Positions 22,934-31,597 are shown, numbered from the stretch's first letter. The stretch: DNA of 38,151 bases from Flavobacteriales bacterium (GCA_012966015.1 DTRI01000094.1:1-38151), one strand, 5' to 3'. The notes: a model not told the origin generated them from the letters alone. Made by a program: numbers and translations.

Positions 22934-25510
22934 ATGAAAAAAACAGTCTATATTTTGTTATTCGTTTTCATCGTTTCAACTAATTACCTAACTGCACAGG
23001 TAATGATTAACGAATACTCAGCATCAAACCTCAGGAACTTTTTAGACAATAACTCAAAAACGGAAGACTGGATAGAGCTGTATAATCCTACAGGTGCAAC
23101 AATTGACCTGGGAGGAATGTATCTTTCAGACAAGCCGGGCAAACCAACAAAGTGGCTAATACCTTCAGGAATAACCATTCCAGCTGGTGGATTTGCAAGA
23201 TTTTGGTGTTCAGGAAGAGACACAATTGTCGGAACTGATTACCATACCAATTTCAAATTATCACAGACTACAGGTAAGGATTCCGTAGTTCTTTCGACGG
23301 TAACAGGGGTTATTTACGAGAAATGGCCTTTAACAATGACGTTAGTAGAACATTCCAATGCCAGATCAACTGATGGGAGTCCAACCTGGATGACCTGTAC
23401 CAACCCAACGCTGGGCTCATCCAACAATGCCGCTCCTATGTTTACGGGCTATGCGGCCGACCCTACCATGTCGTTGATCGGAGGATTTTATGCTGGAACG
23501 CAAACCATTACAATACAGACAACAGAACCTAATTCCATTCTCTATTACACAACGGATGGAACAGCCCCAACAACTGGTTCTACACAATATGTGTCGGCGC
23601 TTACCATTAGCAGCACGCAAATAGTTAAAGCACGGGTTTACAGCAATGACCCCCAGATTCTACCCGGACGGGTTGAAACAAATACTTACTTTATAGACGA
23701 TACGTTCAGCCTTGCAGTTATATCAGTAGGCGCAGATGAATTGCTCAATCTTGCTAATGCGGTAACAAGTGCCGCGATTCCGATCGGGTCCATAGAGTAC
23801 TTCGATATTAACGGACAACGGGTTGCAACTTCTTATGGTGATCTGAATAGGCATGGCCAGGACTCATGGGTACTTGATCAAAGGAGTATAGACTGGGTTT
23901 CTCGTGATGAGATGGGATATAGCAAAGCCATCTTCGCTCAACTTTTCCATTATTCGACAAGGGATGAATACCAACGTATCATCATGAGAGCATCTGGTGA
24001 CGATAATTACCCTGCACTTGAAGCACCAGCTATTTTCCCTGATAACGCACATACCGGAGCCACACATGTACGCGATGAATACGTTCACACACTGGCCCTG
24101 GAAGGCGGCATGAAAGTAGATGTTCGGGCAGTTGAACGCATCGTCGTCTATTTTAACGGCCAATATTGGGGTGTTTATGGTTTGCGGGAACGGCCAGTGG
24201 ACCACGACTACATCAAGGAGTATTACAATCAGGGTAAATATGATATACAATATCTATCTACCTGGGGAAATACAGAGGCAGAGTACGGAGGTATTACGGC
24301 TTTTTCAGACTGGGGGCTGCTGCGGAATTTTATATTGAACAACGATATGAGCCTGGCCAACAATTACCAGGTCTGCAAGGATAATATTCGACTTACAAGC
24401 CTGATAGACTACATGATTGCCAACCTGAATTCAGTTGCTAAAGACTGGTTGAATTATAATACCGGCTGGTGGAGAGGGCTGGACCCATCCGGCGATCATA
24501 AGAAATGGGGCTATATTCTTTGGGACAATGATGCCACGTTCGATTATTACATCAATTACACTCAAATCCCCAATAGTAACCCGAATGCAGAGCCCTGTGA
24601 TATTGATGATATAGCAGCTTATATGGATCAATTCTTTGACGACGGAAGCGGCAACAATGATGATGTAGGTAAGCACGAAAAGATATTCTTAAAGTTACAA
24701 GCGGAGAATCCGGAGTTTCAACAGCTCTACTATTCACGACAGGCCGATTTGATGAACACGGTATATACCTGCGACAACATGCTGAATACCATCGACAGCA
24801 TGGTTGCGACCATTGCTCCGGAGATGCCGCGACAAATAACACGTTGGGGTGGAAGCATGAGCGAATGGAATTCCAATGTAGCAGATTTGAGAAGCTTTAT
24901 TGAACAGCGTTGTCTCCTGTTAGACGACGGTATGGTCAATTGCTTTAACCTAACTGGCCCCTATCCGCTGACAATAATGGTAGAACCGGCTGGAGCAGGC
25001 ACAGTCGATCTCAACACACTTACATTGACAAACTTTCCCTGGACCGGGAATTATTTTGGGAATATGGATAACCTATTGGAGGCAATTCCTATCGGGGGCA
25101 ATTCCTTCATAGAATGGCAAACTACTTCTGGCAATGTAATAAGCCCTTCGACCGACAGTGCCAGCGCGAGGATCACCCTTATTCAGTCAGATACTTTAAT
25201 CGCGGTGTTTACTCCGCCAGTGGGAATATACAACCCCAAAGCAGGGTTTAGCTTTTCTTCCTATCCAGCAGTTGTGAATACGAACTTAATGGTTAAATAT
25301 GAACTGGATCAGGAAATGGATGTGAGCCTTAAGCTATATTCTTTATACGGTGTTGAGGTAGCTGATTTTCAGAATATCAAGGGACAAAAGGAATCAGGAA
25401 ATCACGAGGAACAGCTTAGCCTGAGCGCTGACCTGGCTCCTGGCGTGTACTTTCTTCAATTCCGTGCGGATGATGCGGAGCAGACCACGAAGATTGTTTT
25501 GGCGAGATAA
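22934..25510 (+). CDS. CotH-kinase-like secreted protein with lamin-tail domain and T9SS sorting domain
   Basis: An 858-residue exported protein. I use the ATG at 22934, because it starts a normal signal peptide (MKKTVYILLFVFIVST, then TAQ); a TTG at 22925 would add three residues. Domains in order: lamin-tail domain at about 22-145 (VMINEYSASN, WIELYNPTG, WCSGRDT), chitobiase/hexosaminidase-type beta domain at about 180-240 (GTQTITIQTTEPNSILYYTTDG), and a CotH-kinase domain at about 290-600 with GVYGLRERP (near nt 24169) and ILWDNDATF (near nt 24520), the metal/ATP-binding-type motifs of that family. The T9SS domain follows at about 775-858 (LKLYSLYGVEVADF, GVYFLQFRAD, KIVLAR). Known CotH proteins phosphorylate secreted proteins; whether this one does is unknown. 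The stop overlaps a converging truncated ORF. Confidence 0.85.
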   Translation: MKKTVYILLFVFIVSTNYLTAQVMINEYSASNLRNFLDNNSKTEDWIELYNPTGATIDLGGMYLSDKPGKPTKWLIPSGITIPAGGFARFWCSGRDTIVGTDYHTNFKLSQTTGKDSVVLSTVTGVIYEKWPLTMTLVEHSNARSTDGSPTWMTCTNPTLGSSNNAAPMFTGYAADPTMSLIGGFYAGTQTITIQTTEPNSILYYTTDGTAPTTGSTQYVSALTISSTQIVKARVYSNDPQILPGRVETNTYFIDDTFSLAVISVGADELLNLANAVTSAAIPIGSIEYFDINGQRVATSYGDLNRHGQDSWVLDQRSIDWVSRDEMGYSKAIFAQLFHYSTRDEYQRIIMRASGDDNYPALEAPAIFPDNAHTGATHVRDEYVHTLALEGGMKVDVRAVERIVVYFNGQYWGVYGLRERPVDHDYIKEYYNQGKYDIQYLSTWGNTEAEYGGITAFSDWGLLRNFILNNDMSLANNYQVCKDNIRLTSLIDYMIANLNSVAKDWLNYNTGWWRGLDPSGDHKKWGYILWDNDATFDYYINYTQIPNSNPNAEPCDIDDIAAYMDQFFDDGSGNNDDVGKHEKIFLKLQAENPEFQQLYYSRQADLMNTVYTCDNMLNTIDSMVATIAPEMPRQITRWGGSMSEWNSNVADLRSFIEQRCLLLDDGMVNCFNLTGPYPLTIMVEPAGAGTVDLNTLTLTNFPWTGNYFGNMDNLLEAIPIGGNSFIEWQTTSGNVISPSTDSASARITLIQSDTLIAVFTPPVGIYNPKAGFSFSSYPAVVNTNLMVKYELDQEMDVSLKLYSLYGVEVADFQNIKGQKESGNHEEQLSLSADLAPGVYFLQFRADDAEQTTKIVLAR

Positions 25511-25731
25511 GCCCTGTACCTTCCCCGGTAATAGTTCATCTCAATTGATACCTCAATTGCCTTTTTTAGTAAGTCTAACTTCTCGTCGATAGCCGTAGCC
25601 TCCATTGATTCATTAATCCAGTCCTTTACAATGTTACTATCAGAGATTGAATTGATGGTCTTCTCAATTTCTGAATAGCCATATAAAAATGACGATAGAA
25701 ACAGTATAAGCGTTGCGACAATATATTTCAT
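25456..25731 (-). pseudogene. 5' fragment of a signal-peptide TPR protein, truncated against the CotH gene
   Basis: From the ATG at 25731 the frame starts with a signal peptide (MKYIVATLILFLSSFLYGYS). An acidic region follows, and then a helix pair resembling the first TPR of Bacteroidota sensor kinases or TPR regulators (AIDEKLDLLKKAIEVSIEM, then NYYRGRYRAY). After about residue 75 the frame runs antisense into the last 55 bp of the CotH-like gene and stops, so the expected remaining repeats and output domain are missing. It is most simply a decayed gene whose 3' part was deleted. A genuine short secreted protein is possible but less likely. Confidence 0.5.
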
Positions 25732-25773
25732 GACTGAAATGTAAGTAAAAAATGACATTTGAACCATATGTAA

Positions 25774-25781
25774 TACCTTTG
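25774..25781 (+). promoter_or_regulatory. -7 promoter element TACCTTTG directly before the rlmN start
   Basis: TACCTTTG matches TAnnTTTG, and only four bases separate it from the ATG at 25786. If it is used, transcription would start at or next to the start codon, giving a leaderless mRNA. A TTG at the usual -33 spacing is not clear. Confidence 0.45.
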
Positions 25782-25785
25782 TTGT

Positions 25786-26844
25786 ATGCAACCAAAATCT
25801 GATATCCTGCTCGTTTCCGTGGAGGAGCTAAAGAAATTTGTTGAGGCGAAGAATCACAAGACCTTCAGGGCCAAGCAAATTTATGAGTGGCTCTGGAAAA
25901 TCGGGGTGCGGTCCTTTTCGGAAATGAACAACATTCCTAAAGAGCTGATAAGTGAGCTAGACGGCCATTATGTTATACTCAGATTAGATATAGAAAGTAC
26001 TCAAAAAAGTGTTGACGGCACGATAAAAACAGCCTTTAAGCTTCATGATGACCACCTTATTGAAGGTGTGCTTATTCCAACATCTAAAAGAACCACGGCG
26101 TGTATTTCTTCTCAGGTAGGCTGTAGTATGACGTGTACTTTTTGTGCCACAGGAAGATTGGAAAGAAAGAGAAACCTCGAGGAATCAGAAATTTTTGATC
26201 AGGTAGTGGCCATTTCGCAACAAGCTAAAGAGCACCACGGTAAAACCCTGAGCAATATTGTTTACATGGGTATGGGTGAACCATTGCTGAATTATGCCAA
26301 CGTTCTGAAGTCTATCAAAAGAATAACAGATCCTAAGGGTCTTGGTATGTCGCCAAAACGTATTACGGTATCGACAGTTGGAATTGCCAAAATGATTAAA
26401 AAGTTAGGTGATGATGATGTGAAATTTAATCTTGCGCTGTCATTACACGCAGCAAACGATGAGAAGCGCAGCAAAATTATTCCTATCAATGAGCAGAATT
26501 CATTGGACACATTAAAGGAGGCCATCATTTATTTTCATGAAAGGACTGGAACCAGGATCACCTATGAATACATCATATTTAAGAATTTTAATGATGAATT
26601 AACAGATGCCCGTGAGCTTGCTGAGTTTTGCAAAATAACACCGTGTAAGGTGAATGTGATTGAGTACAACCCTATAGGTAATACGGAACTTTCACAGGCA
26701 GAAGCAAGAAAAGTAGATGCTTTTGTGGCGCACCTGGAGAGCAGGAACATCATTGTTAACGTGCGGCGCAGCAGAGGTAAAGACATAGATGCCGCATGTG
26801 GACAACTGGCCAATAAAGGTCATAAGAACAAGCAGGCCAATTGA
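25786..26844 (+). CDS. rlmN: Dual-specificity 23S rRNA/tRNA adenine-C2 methyltransferase
   Basis: A 352-residue radical-SAM enzyme that makes 2-methyladenosine at A2503 of 23S rRNA and A37 of some tRNAs. The 4Fe-4S motif CxxxCxxC is C113, C117 and C120 (CSMTCTFC). The mechanistic C-terminal Cys that forms the methylene adduct is C338 in IDAACGQL. The GMGEPLLN motif, the N-terminal FRAKQIYEWLW accessory domain and the RITVSTVG segment are all present. It appears transcribed alone and may be leaderless (see 25774). Length and motif order match the family exactly. Confidence 0.97.
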   Translation: MQPKSDILLVSVEELKKFVEAKNHKTFRAKQIYEWLWKIGVRSFSEMNNIPKELISELDGHYVILRLDIESTQKSVDGTIKTAFKLHDDHLIEGVLIPTSKRTTACISSQVGCSMTCTFCATGRLERKRNLEESEIFDQVVAISQQAKEHHGKTLSNIVYMGMGEPLLNYANVLKSIKRITDPKGLGMSPKRITVSTVGIAKMIKKLGDDDVKFNLALSLHAANDEKRSKIIPINEQNSLDTLKEAIIYFHERTGTRITYEYIIFKNFNDELTDARELAEFCKITPCKVNVIEYNPIGNTELSQAEARKVDAFVAHLESRNIIVNVRRSRGKDIDAACGQLANKGHKNKQAN

Positions 26845-27145
26845 ACATAGTTGGTAGAGGTAAATTATTAGTGGCACCGATACAACTAGTTATCGCAAGG
26901 GCGTAGCACTTGTAGTTTTTCAGCGCCCAAGGCTCCTGGAATAGAACGGCAGAAAATCATATAGAAGAGATTGTTTCATATTTATCCATACACAGGTACT
27001 GAGAAATTGAATTGCACCATCTTCCAGCGCTTAGCCGAAAGGGCGCATACAGGTCTTACAACATAACCAAGAGTTTTCAATACTGGAAATCCAAAATGTG
27101 TACATTTAGAGCCTATAAACTAAGTATTAAAAAACAGATTAGAGA
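26845..27145. other. Intergenic stretch without gene
   Basis: 301 bp between rlmN and the FKBP gene. No ORF with recognisable content is present on either strand. An imperfect dyad near 26889-26920 (ACAACTAGTTATCGC against GCGTAGCACTTGT) is the only structure noticed. A TACATTTA sequence near 27099-27106 could be a -7 element for the FKBP gene. Confidence 0.4.
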
Positions 27146-27628
27146 ATGAGTATTGCGAAAAACAGTGTAGTAACAATGCATTACGCATTGAAGAATGACG
27201 GAGGCGATGACCTGGGAAGCTCTCATGGCCACGAACCTATGGCTTATCTTCACGGTAATGATAACATAGTTCCGGGATTGGAAAAGGAGCTGGACGGAAA
27301 GAAAGCTGGTGATAAGATCAATGCTGTAGTTTCACCAGAAGAAGGGTACGGTATTAGAAATGAAGACGGAATAAGAAAAATAGATAAAGCCAGATTTGAA
27401 GGTGATGAAGAAATAACGGTTGGCATGCAGATACAGGTAGATATGGAAGGAGAAGTATCTGTAGCAAGCGTAACTGATATTGACGAAAAGGAAATTACAC
27501 TTGACTTGAATCATCCATTGGCTGGAGAAACCTTACATTTTGAAATAGAGATTATGGGTGTCCGGGATGCAACAGTAGAAGAGCTGAGCCATGGACACGT
27601 GCATGGCCCTGGTGGACATCATCACTAA
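27146..27628 (+). CDS. FKBP-type peptidyl-prolyl isomerase, SlyD-like
   Basis: A 160-residue prolyl isomerase and chaperone of the SlyD type. The N-terminal half carries the FKBP core (VVTMHYALKNDGGD, then EPMAYLHGNDNIVPGLEKEL). The inserted-in-flap chaperone domain follows at about 70-125 (PEEGYGIRNEDG, then EVSVASVTDIDEKEITLDLNHPLAG), and the core closes with LHFEIEIMGVRDAT. The C-terminal tail HGHVHGPGGHHH is His-rich, like the metal-binding tail of SlyD, which suggests Ni2+ or Zn2+ binding. It has no signal peptide and is cytoplasmic. It is followed by a structured convergent intergenic region before the cold-shock gene. The family call is secure; a metallochaperone role is inferred. Confidence 0.93.
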   Translation: MSIAKNSVVTMHYALKNDGGDDLGSSHGHEPMAYLHGNDNIVPGLEKELDGKKAGDKINAVVSPEEGYGIRNEDGIRKIDKARFEGDEEITVGMQIQVDMEGEVSVASVTDIDEKEITLDLNHPLAGETLHFEIEIMGVRDATVEELSHGHVHGPGGHHH

Positions 27629-27652
27629 TACCATAAACTAAAATAAAAGAAA

Positions 27653-27749
27653 GGGAGAAATCGGCTGTACTGCCTTCTTCTCCTGAAAAATCAGGCATAA
27701 CTCCACACCCAAACACCCATCAAACAAGTGAAAGGTCTTACCCTTTCAC
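27653..27749. other. Two stem-loops between convergent FKBP and cold-shock genes
   Basis: The first hairpin pairs GGAGAA (27654-27659) with TTCTCC (27678-27683), with an inner GGC/GCC stem, and lies 25 bp after the FKBP stop. The second is a perfect 8-bp stem GTGAAAGG (27728-27735) with CCTTTCAC (27742-27749) and a 6-base loop. Neither has a strong T tract, so they may be weak terminators or mRNA 3' structures. The remaining gap up to 27849 shows no gene. Confidence 0.45.
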
Positions 27750-27849
27750 ACTGAGGGCTTAAATAATCTCAGATACCGCAAATCTCCCTATACATGCATC
27801 CACCTACTGGCGGAATGGTCAAAGGGCTTTACAACGCGGTGAAAAAAAG

Positions 27850-28041
27850 CTACTGCTTATTTACGTTAACTGCGACGGGTCCTCGAGGAGTATCTTCGAT
27901 GTCAAAGCTGACCTTATCTCCTTCCCAAAGGGTTGTGTTTGTACCAGACTTGTGAACAAATAGATCCTTTTCCCCTTCATCAGGTGTTATAAATCCAAAT
28001 CCTTTTTGCTCATTAAAAAACTTAACTGTTCCAGTTGCCAT
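27850..28041 (-). CDS. Cold-shock domain protein (CspA family)
   Basis: A 63-residue single cold-shock domain, binding single-stranded nucleic acids. RNP1-like KGFGFI and RNP2-like DLFVHKS motifs are intact, and the start [12 protein letters not shown] is canonical. Such proteins act as RNA chaperones in the cytoplasm. The divergent upstream region of 261 bp could hold a regulatory leader. A TTG-N19-TATTTTCG promoter candidate at 28089-28118 would give a leader of roughly 45-50 nt. Confidence 0.95.
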   Translation of the reverse strand: MATGTVKFFNEQKGFGFITPDEGEKDLFVHKSGTNTTLWEGDKVSFDIEDTPRGPVAVNVNKQ

Positions 28042-28088
28042 TATAAATGTATTTATTGAATTGTAATGTATTGTATTAAATTATGTCG

Positions 28089-28118
28089 CGAAAATACAAG
28101 TTTTGTTAATATCCACAA
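28089..28118 (-). promoter_or_regulatory. Candidate promoter of the cold-shock gene
   Basis: On the minus strand, TTG (28118-28116), a 19-bp spacer and TATTTTCG (28096-28089) resemble the Bacteroidota -33/-7 consensus TTTG-N19-TAnnTTTG, with one mismatch in the -7 box. It lies about 50 bp upstream of the ATG. Confidence 0.35.
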
Positions 28119-28302
28119 CAAATTACAGACATATTTGAAATTCCTATCTGGGGAGAAAAACAAAACCTATTCAATTTTATTAAGATATTGTTGATAAGTT
28201 GTATTCTTCGCAACAATTACAATGCTCACCTGACCATTGATAATTAACTGAACAGAGGGCATATTTAATTATTATTACGACCTTGGTCAATCAATTTTAG
28301 AT

Positions 28303-28704
28303 ATGTCTGAACAACCCAAATCTGAACAACCCAAAGGAGAGCTTACAATCCAAGTGCTTGCCATGCCAGCGGACACCAATCCATCTGGTGATGTTTTTGG
28401 CGGCTGGTTACTCTCACAAATGGATATTGCGGGAGGTGTTTACTGCAGAAAGATAGCCAAAGGCCGAGTTGTAACGGTGGCACTGGACTCTACCACTTTC
28501 AATTTACCTGTTTTTGTTGGTGATACGCTTTGCTGTTACGTGGAATTGGTAAAAAGGGGCCATACTTCTATCACAGTTAAAATTGAAGCATGGGTAACCC
28601 GGGAATACGATATTGAAAAGAGCATTAAGGTAACGGAAGGCGTTTACACCTATGTTAAAGTAGATCAAGAGCGTCATCCAATACCATTACCTGGCAATGA
28701 ATAA
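28303..28704 (+). CDS. Acyl-CoA thioesterase, hotdog fold (YciA-like)
   Basis: A 133-residue hotdog-fold thioesterase that hydrolyses acyl-CoA to free CoA and acid. The signature NPSGDVFGGWLLSQMDIAGG (about residues 25-44) includes the catalytic Asp/Gly-containing helix region of YciA-type enzymes, and VTVALDSTTFNLPVFVGDTL follows. The N terminus has a perfect 15-bp duplication (28306-28335) encoding SEQPK twice. Its stop overlaps the ATG of the next gene by 8 bp, so they may be co-transcribed even though the products act in different compartments. It is cytoplasmic. Chain-length preference is not predictable. Confidence 0.92.
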   Translation: MSEQPKSEQPKGELTIQVLAMPADTNPSGDVFGGWLLSQMDIAGGVYCRKIAKGRVVTVALDSTTFNLPVFVGDTLCCYVELVKRGHTSITVKIEAWVTREYDIEKSIKVTEGVYTYVKVDQERHPIPLPGNE

Positions 28705-29530
28705 GCTCCACTTCCAAATCGTGCATCTCAATAGACTTAGAATTCTCATTCTGGGAGTGGTAATTGTATTGTCATTAAATAAGAACGCACATTCACAAAC
28801 TCCTCCAGATTTTACGCTCTATGATACAGACAGCGTTTCGTGGAATCTATATTCTTTATTGGGAAGCGGGAAAACCGTCCTCCTGGATTTTTTCTATGCT
28901 TCATGTGTGCCCTGCCAAACATTTACACCTGAAATCGAACAACTATATCAGGATTATGGAGCTGGTACCGGAGATCTAATCGTTCTTGGCATTTCTGATC
29001 GTGACAACAACGCAGTACTGGGCTCATTTGCTGCCGATTACAACGTTACTTATCCAAGCGGGGGCACCAAAGGAAATGGAAATACAATTACTAGTTTGTA
29101 CATGGGCTGGTTCTCCTTCTCGGGTTGGCCACAATATGCGGTAGTCTGCACGGATACAAGCATCTTTTGGGGCGTAACACCCTCAATAGGGATGGCTGCG
29201 CTTCGGAACAAGATAGACACCTGCGATATTGTAACTTCCTCTCGTCAATTAGACCTAAACCACAACATATCTGAGCTAAAGGTATCGGTCTATCCTCAAC
29301 CTGCTGATCAGTCGCTAAGCGTACATATAGAAAATGCTTCCAGGGCCCATCTGAAAATCAAATTATTGAATCTGCTGGGTTCAGTGATTAAAGAATATGA
29401 TTTAAGAAACTATATGGGATCCTCAAGGCTCGTAATAAATACGGCTGAGCTCAATAGCGGCACATACTTAATGCAAGTTGAAGAATTGGGACATACTAGA
29501 CGTAACGTCAAGATTGTAGTTACACATTAG
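28697..29530 (+). CDS. Secreted TlpA/redoxin-like thiol-disulfide protein with T9SS sorting domain
   Basis: A 277-residue exported protein. A hydrophobic signal segment spans about residues 15-33, ending near AHSQ. The thioredoxin-fold domain (about 36-175) has the redox motif CVPC (C70, C73) after LLDFFYAS, as in TlpA/AhpC-TSA-like proteins. The expected cis-Pro appears in SGWPQYAV. Residues about 195-277 form a T9SS C-terminal domain (VYPQPADQSLSVHI, LLNLLGSVI, GTYLMQVEEL, NVKIVV). It would act in or outside the outer membrane, and the redox partner is unknown. The ATG overlaps the thioesterase stop. The next T9SS gene follows after 45 bp with its own TATCTTTG element. Confidence 0.86.
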   Translation: MNKLHFQIVHLNRLRILILGVVIVLSLNKNAHSQTPPDFTLYDTDSVSWNLYSLLGSGKTVLLDFFYASCVPCQTFTPEIEQLYQDYGAGTGDLIVLGISDRDNNAVLGSFAADYNVTYPSGGTKGNGNTITSLYMGWFSFSGWPQYAVVCTDTSIFWGVTPSIGMAALRNKIDTCDIVTSSRQLDLNHNISELKVSVYPQPADQSLSVHIENASRAHLKIKLLNLLGSVIKEYDLRNYMGSSRLVINTAELNSGTYLMQVEELGHTRRNVKIVVTH

Positions 29531-29542
29531 CGGATAATCCAC

Positions 29543-29550
29543 TATCTTTG
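29543..29550 (+). promoter_or_regulatory. -7 promoter element TATCTTTG
   Basis: A perfect TAnnTTTG match 25 bp before the ATG at 29576, in the gap between two T9SS-cargo genes. No clear -33 TTG at standard spacing. Confidence 0.45.
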
Positions 29551-29575
29551 AGACAGTAAAATAAAACATAAGCGC

Positions 29576-31048
29576 ATGAAATATCTTGTGATTTTAGTTA
29601 CACTTTTGTTGAGTAGTTCCTTGAAGGCACAAACACTGACCTGGTCAGCTGAATATCCAGTGACAGGCGGTAATAGTTTTAGCAATGTGAGGCCCAGAAT
29701 TGCTTTAACAACTGGAAACACCCCTATTATTATGTGGGGTGATGACGTGAACAGCGATGTTTATACCGCAAAGTGGACCGGATCGGGATTCACAGCCCCG
29801 CTGAAGATTCACTCGGATAGCATAGACGTCTTCACTTCAAATTGGGCCGGGCCAGAATTTGAGGCTTCCGGAGACACGGTATTTATAGGATTAAAAGTAT
29901 TACCAGAAGCGGATAACGGAGTTTATTCAGTACGGTCTACGGATGGTGGCTTGACATTTGACGACACTGTGCGAATTGAAAATATAGGAGATAGCCTGGC
30001 GCGATTTCCTACAGTAACCATTGCTAATGGCGGAAACCCAGTATTCGCTTACATGAAATTTGATTCTAACTGGATGGACGCTCAATACACTGTAGCACAA
30101 TCTATAGACGGTGGGGATACCTTCGAGCAAGATGTTGAAGCAGGTCTACTAGTAACTGGGGAAGCTTGCGATTGCTGCCCTGCAGCCATCAAAACTGATG
30201 GCCAGAGACAGGTGCTGATGTTCAGAAACAATGACAACAACCTGAGGGAAAACTGGCTGGTTTATTCTGATGATGGCGGAACCTCTTTTATCGCAAGCGC
30301 TGTAGCAGACACCACAAATTGGGAAGTATTCTCCTGCCCATCTTTTGGTCCGGATTTTATTATATCTGGTAATGCCATTCATTCTACCTGGTTAAGTCGT
30401 GGAACGGGAGGAGTCGAGCGTATTTATGTGGGCACATTTGATATCAATACCATGCAAATAACCTTTCAAGATACGATCAGCAGTGGTACACTACCTGTAA
30501 CGAATTTTGAACGGTATTCGAGAATGGCTGGTGAAGCAGACGTGGTTGGAGTAGTGTATCAGCATACTTCTTTTGGAAACACAGATATCATCCTCGCCAG
30601 TTCACAAACTGGCAGTGCCGGTTTGGTAGGTAATATTGATACTGTCAATATCTCGACAACGGGCAATCAGCAAAGTCCTGATATTGCCTATGCCGATGGA
30701 ACCTTTCACATAGTATGGCAGGACGAAACATCGGGAGATGTTATGTATAGAAACGTGACAGTACCGTATACAAACATAGAAAAACCCACTCAAACCACTG
30801 TGGAAGTTACCATTAGTCCCAATCCATTTAATGGATTTGCAATATTAAAAATTGAAGGAGGAAAGCTCAGTACCTATTCCCTGGATATCTATGATGTTTC
30901 AGGAAAGATAATAAGGAGCTACGCAAACCAACGATCAGATCAGTTGATAATAAATAGGGGTGAGCTAGTTGCTGGCACGTATTTTTATAAGGTCAGCAGT
31001 AGCAGTATGGAACATACTGCCAATGGCAAACTTGTTATCTCGGAATAA
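29576..31048 (+). CDS. Secreted sialidase/BNR-type propeller protein with T9SS sorting domain
   Basis: A 490-residue exported protein with a signal peptide (MKYLVILVTLLLSSSLKA, then QT). The body looks like a sialidase-superfamily propeller: RPRIALTTGNTPIIMWG, SVRSTDGGLTFDD, QSIDGGDTFEQD and SDDGGTSFIAS contain Asp-box-like motifs, and IAYADGTFHIVWQD is a blade repeat. An unusual Cys cluster (EACDCCPAA, about residues 199-207) may form disulfides. I did not identify the full Arg triad and Tyr/Glu of active sialidases, so it may be a binding protein. The C terminus (about 410-490) is a type-A T9SS domain (ISPNPFNGFAIL, LDIYDVSGKIIRSY, GTYFYKV, KLVISE). Confidence 0.83.
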   Translation: MKYLVILVTLLLSSSLKAQTLTWSAEYPVTGGNSFSNVRPRIALTTGNTPIIMWGDDVNSDVYTAKWTGSGFTAPLKIHSDSIDVFTSNWAGPEFEASGDTVFIGLKVLPEADNGVYSVRSTDGGLTFDDTVRIENIGDSLARFPTVTIANGGNPVFAYMKFDSNWMDAQYTVAQSIDGGDTFEQDVEAGLLVTGEACDCCPAAIKTDGQRQVLMFRNNDNNLRENWLVYSDDGGTSFIASAVADTTNWEVFSCPSFGPDFIISGNAIHSTWLSRGTGGVERIYVGTFDINTMQITFQDTISSGTLPVTNFERYSRMAGEADVVGVVYQHTSFGNTDIILASSQTGSAGLVGNIDTVNISTTGNQQSPDIAYADGTFHIVWQDETSGDVMYRNVTVPYTNIEKPTQTTVEVTISPNPFNGFAILKIEGGKLSTYSLDIYDVSGKIIRSYANQRSDQLIINRGELVAGTYFYKVSSSSMEHTANGKLVISE

Positions 31049-31078
31049 CCACAATATTTAACCATTTAAAATTCTAAC

Positions 31079-31489
31079 ATGAAAAGATCATCTACTGCTG
31101 TCTGGGAAGGTAGCGGGAAAGAAGGCTCAGGTCATATTTCCTCTGATTCCAACATACTTAACGATACGCCATATTCCTTTTTATCGAGGTTTGAAGATGG
31201 TTCCGGAACCAATCCCGAAGAATTAATTGCTGCGGCTCACGCAGGTTGTTTTGCAATGAAGCTCAGTTTTATATTGGGAGCAGCGGGTTTCACAGCAGAT
31301 AAACTGGAAGCAAAATGTGAGGTAACATTAGACGATGGAGCAATTACATCCTCGCATATTAGCTTAAGTGCTTTTGTCCCTGGAATTGATGAAGACACGT
31401 TTGCCGCTTCAGTGAAGGATGCAGAGGAGAATTGTCCGATTTCCAAGGTGTTGAATACGAATATCACGGTCGATTATTCCTTGAACTAG
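31079..31489 (+). CDS. OsmC-family peroxidase
   Basis: A 136-residue OsmC-type thiol peroxidase that reduces organic hydroperoxides. The redox Cys pair is C57 in AAHAGCFAM and C119 in ENCPISKVL. GTNPEELIAAAHAG is the classic OsmC core, and the N-terminal TAVWEGSGKEGSGHIS fits the OsmC subgroup better than Ohr. It is cytoplasmic. It follows the T9SS gene by 30 bp without a visible terminator, so read-through is possible. Length is normal and both Cys are intact. Confidence 0.94.
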   Translation: MKRSSTAVWEGSGKEGSGHISSDSNILNDTPYSFLSRFEDGSGTNPEELIAAAHAGCFAMKLSFILGAAGFTADKLEAKCEVTLDDGAITSSHISLSAFVPGIDEDTFAASVKDAEENCPISKVLNTNITVDYSLN

Positions 31490-31597
31490 TAAGTAAGAAG
31501 TTTCAAAATCACGAAATTGAACTCTAAACACGTTGGCCACAACCAACCCAGCCATCTTGCGTCTAAATCACAAATATTTATGTCGCGATTCTGATAA

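Noticed and set aside
26889-26920. Imperfect dyad after rlmN considered as a REP-type hairpin or terminator
   Set aside because: Pairing is interrupted by several mismatches and there is no T tract, so no function can be assigned.
27653-27849. Possible small RNA (such as 6S-like) in the structured FKBP/csp convergent gap
   Set aside because: Two simple hairpins are present but no recognised RNA family pattern or promoter could be identified.
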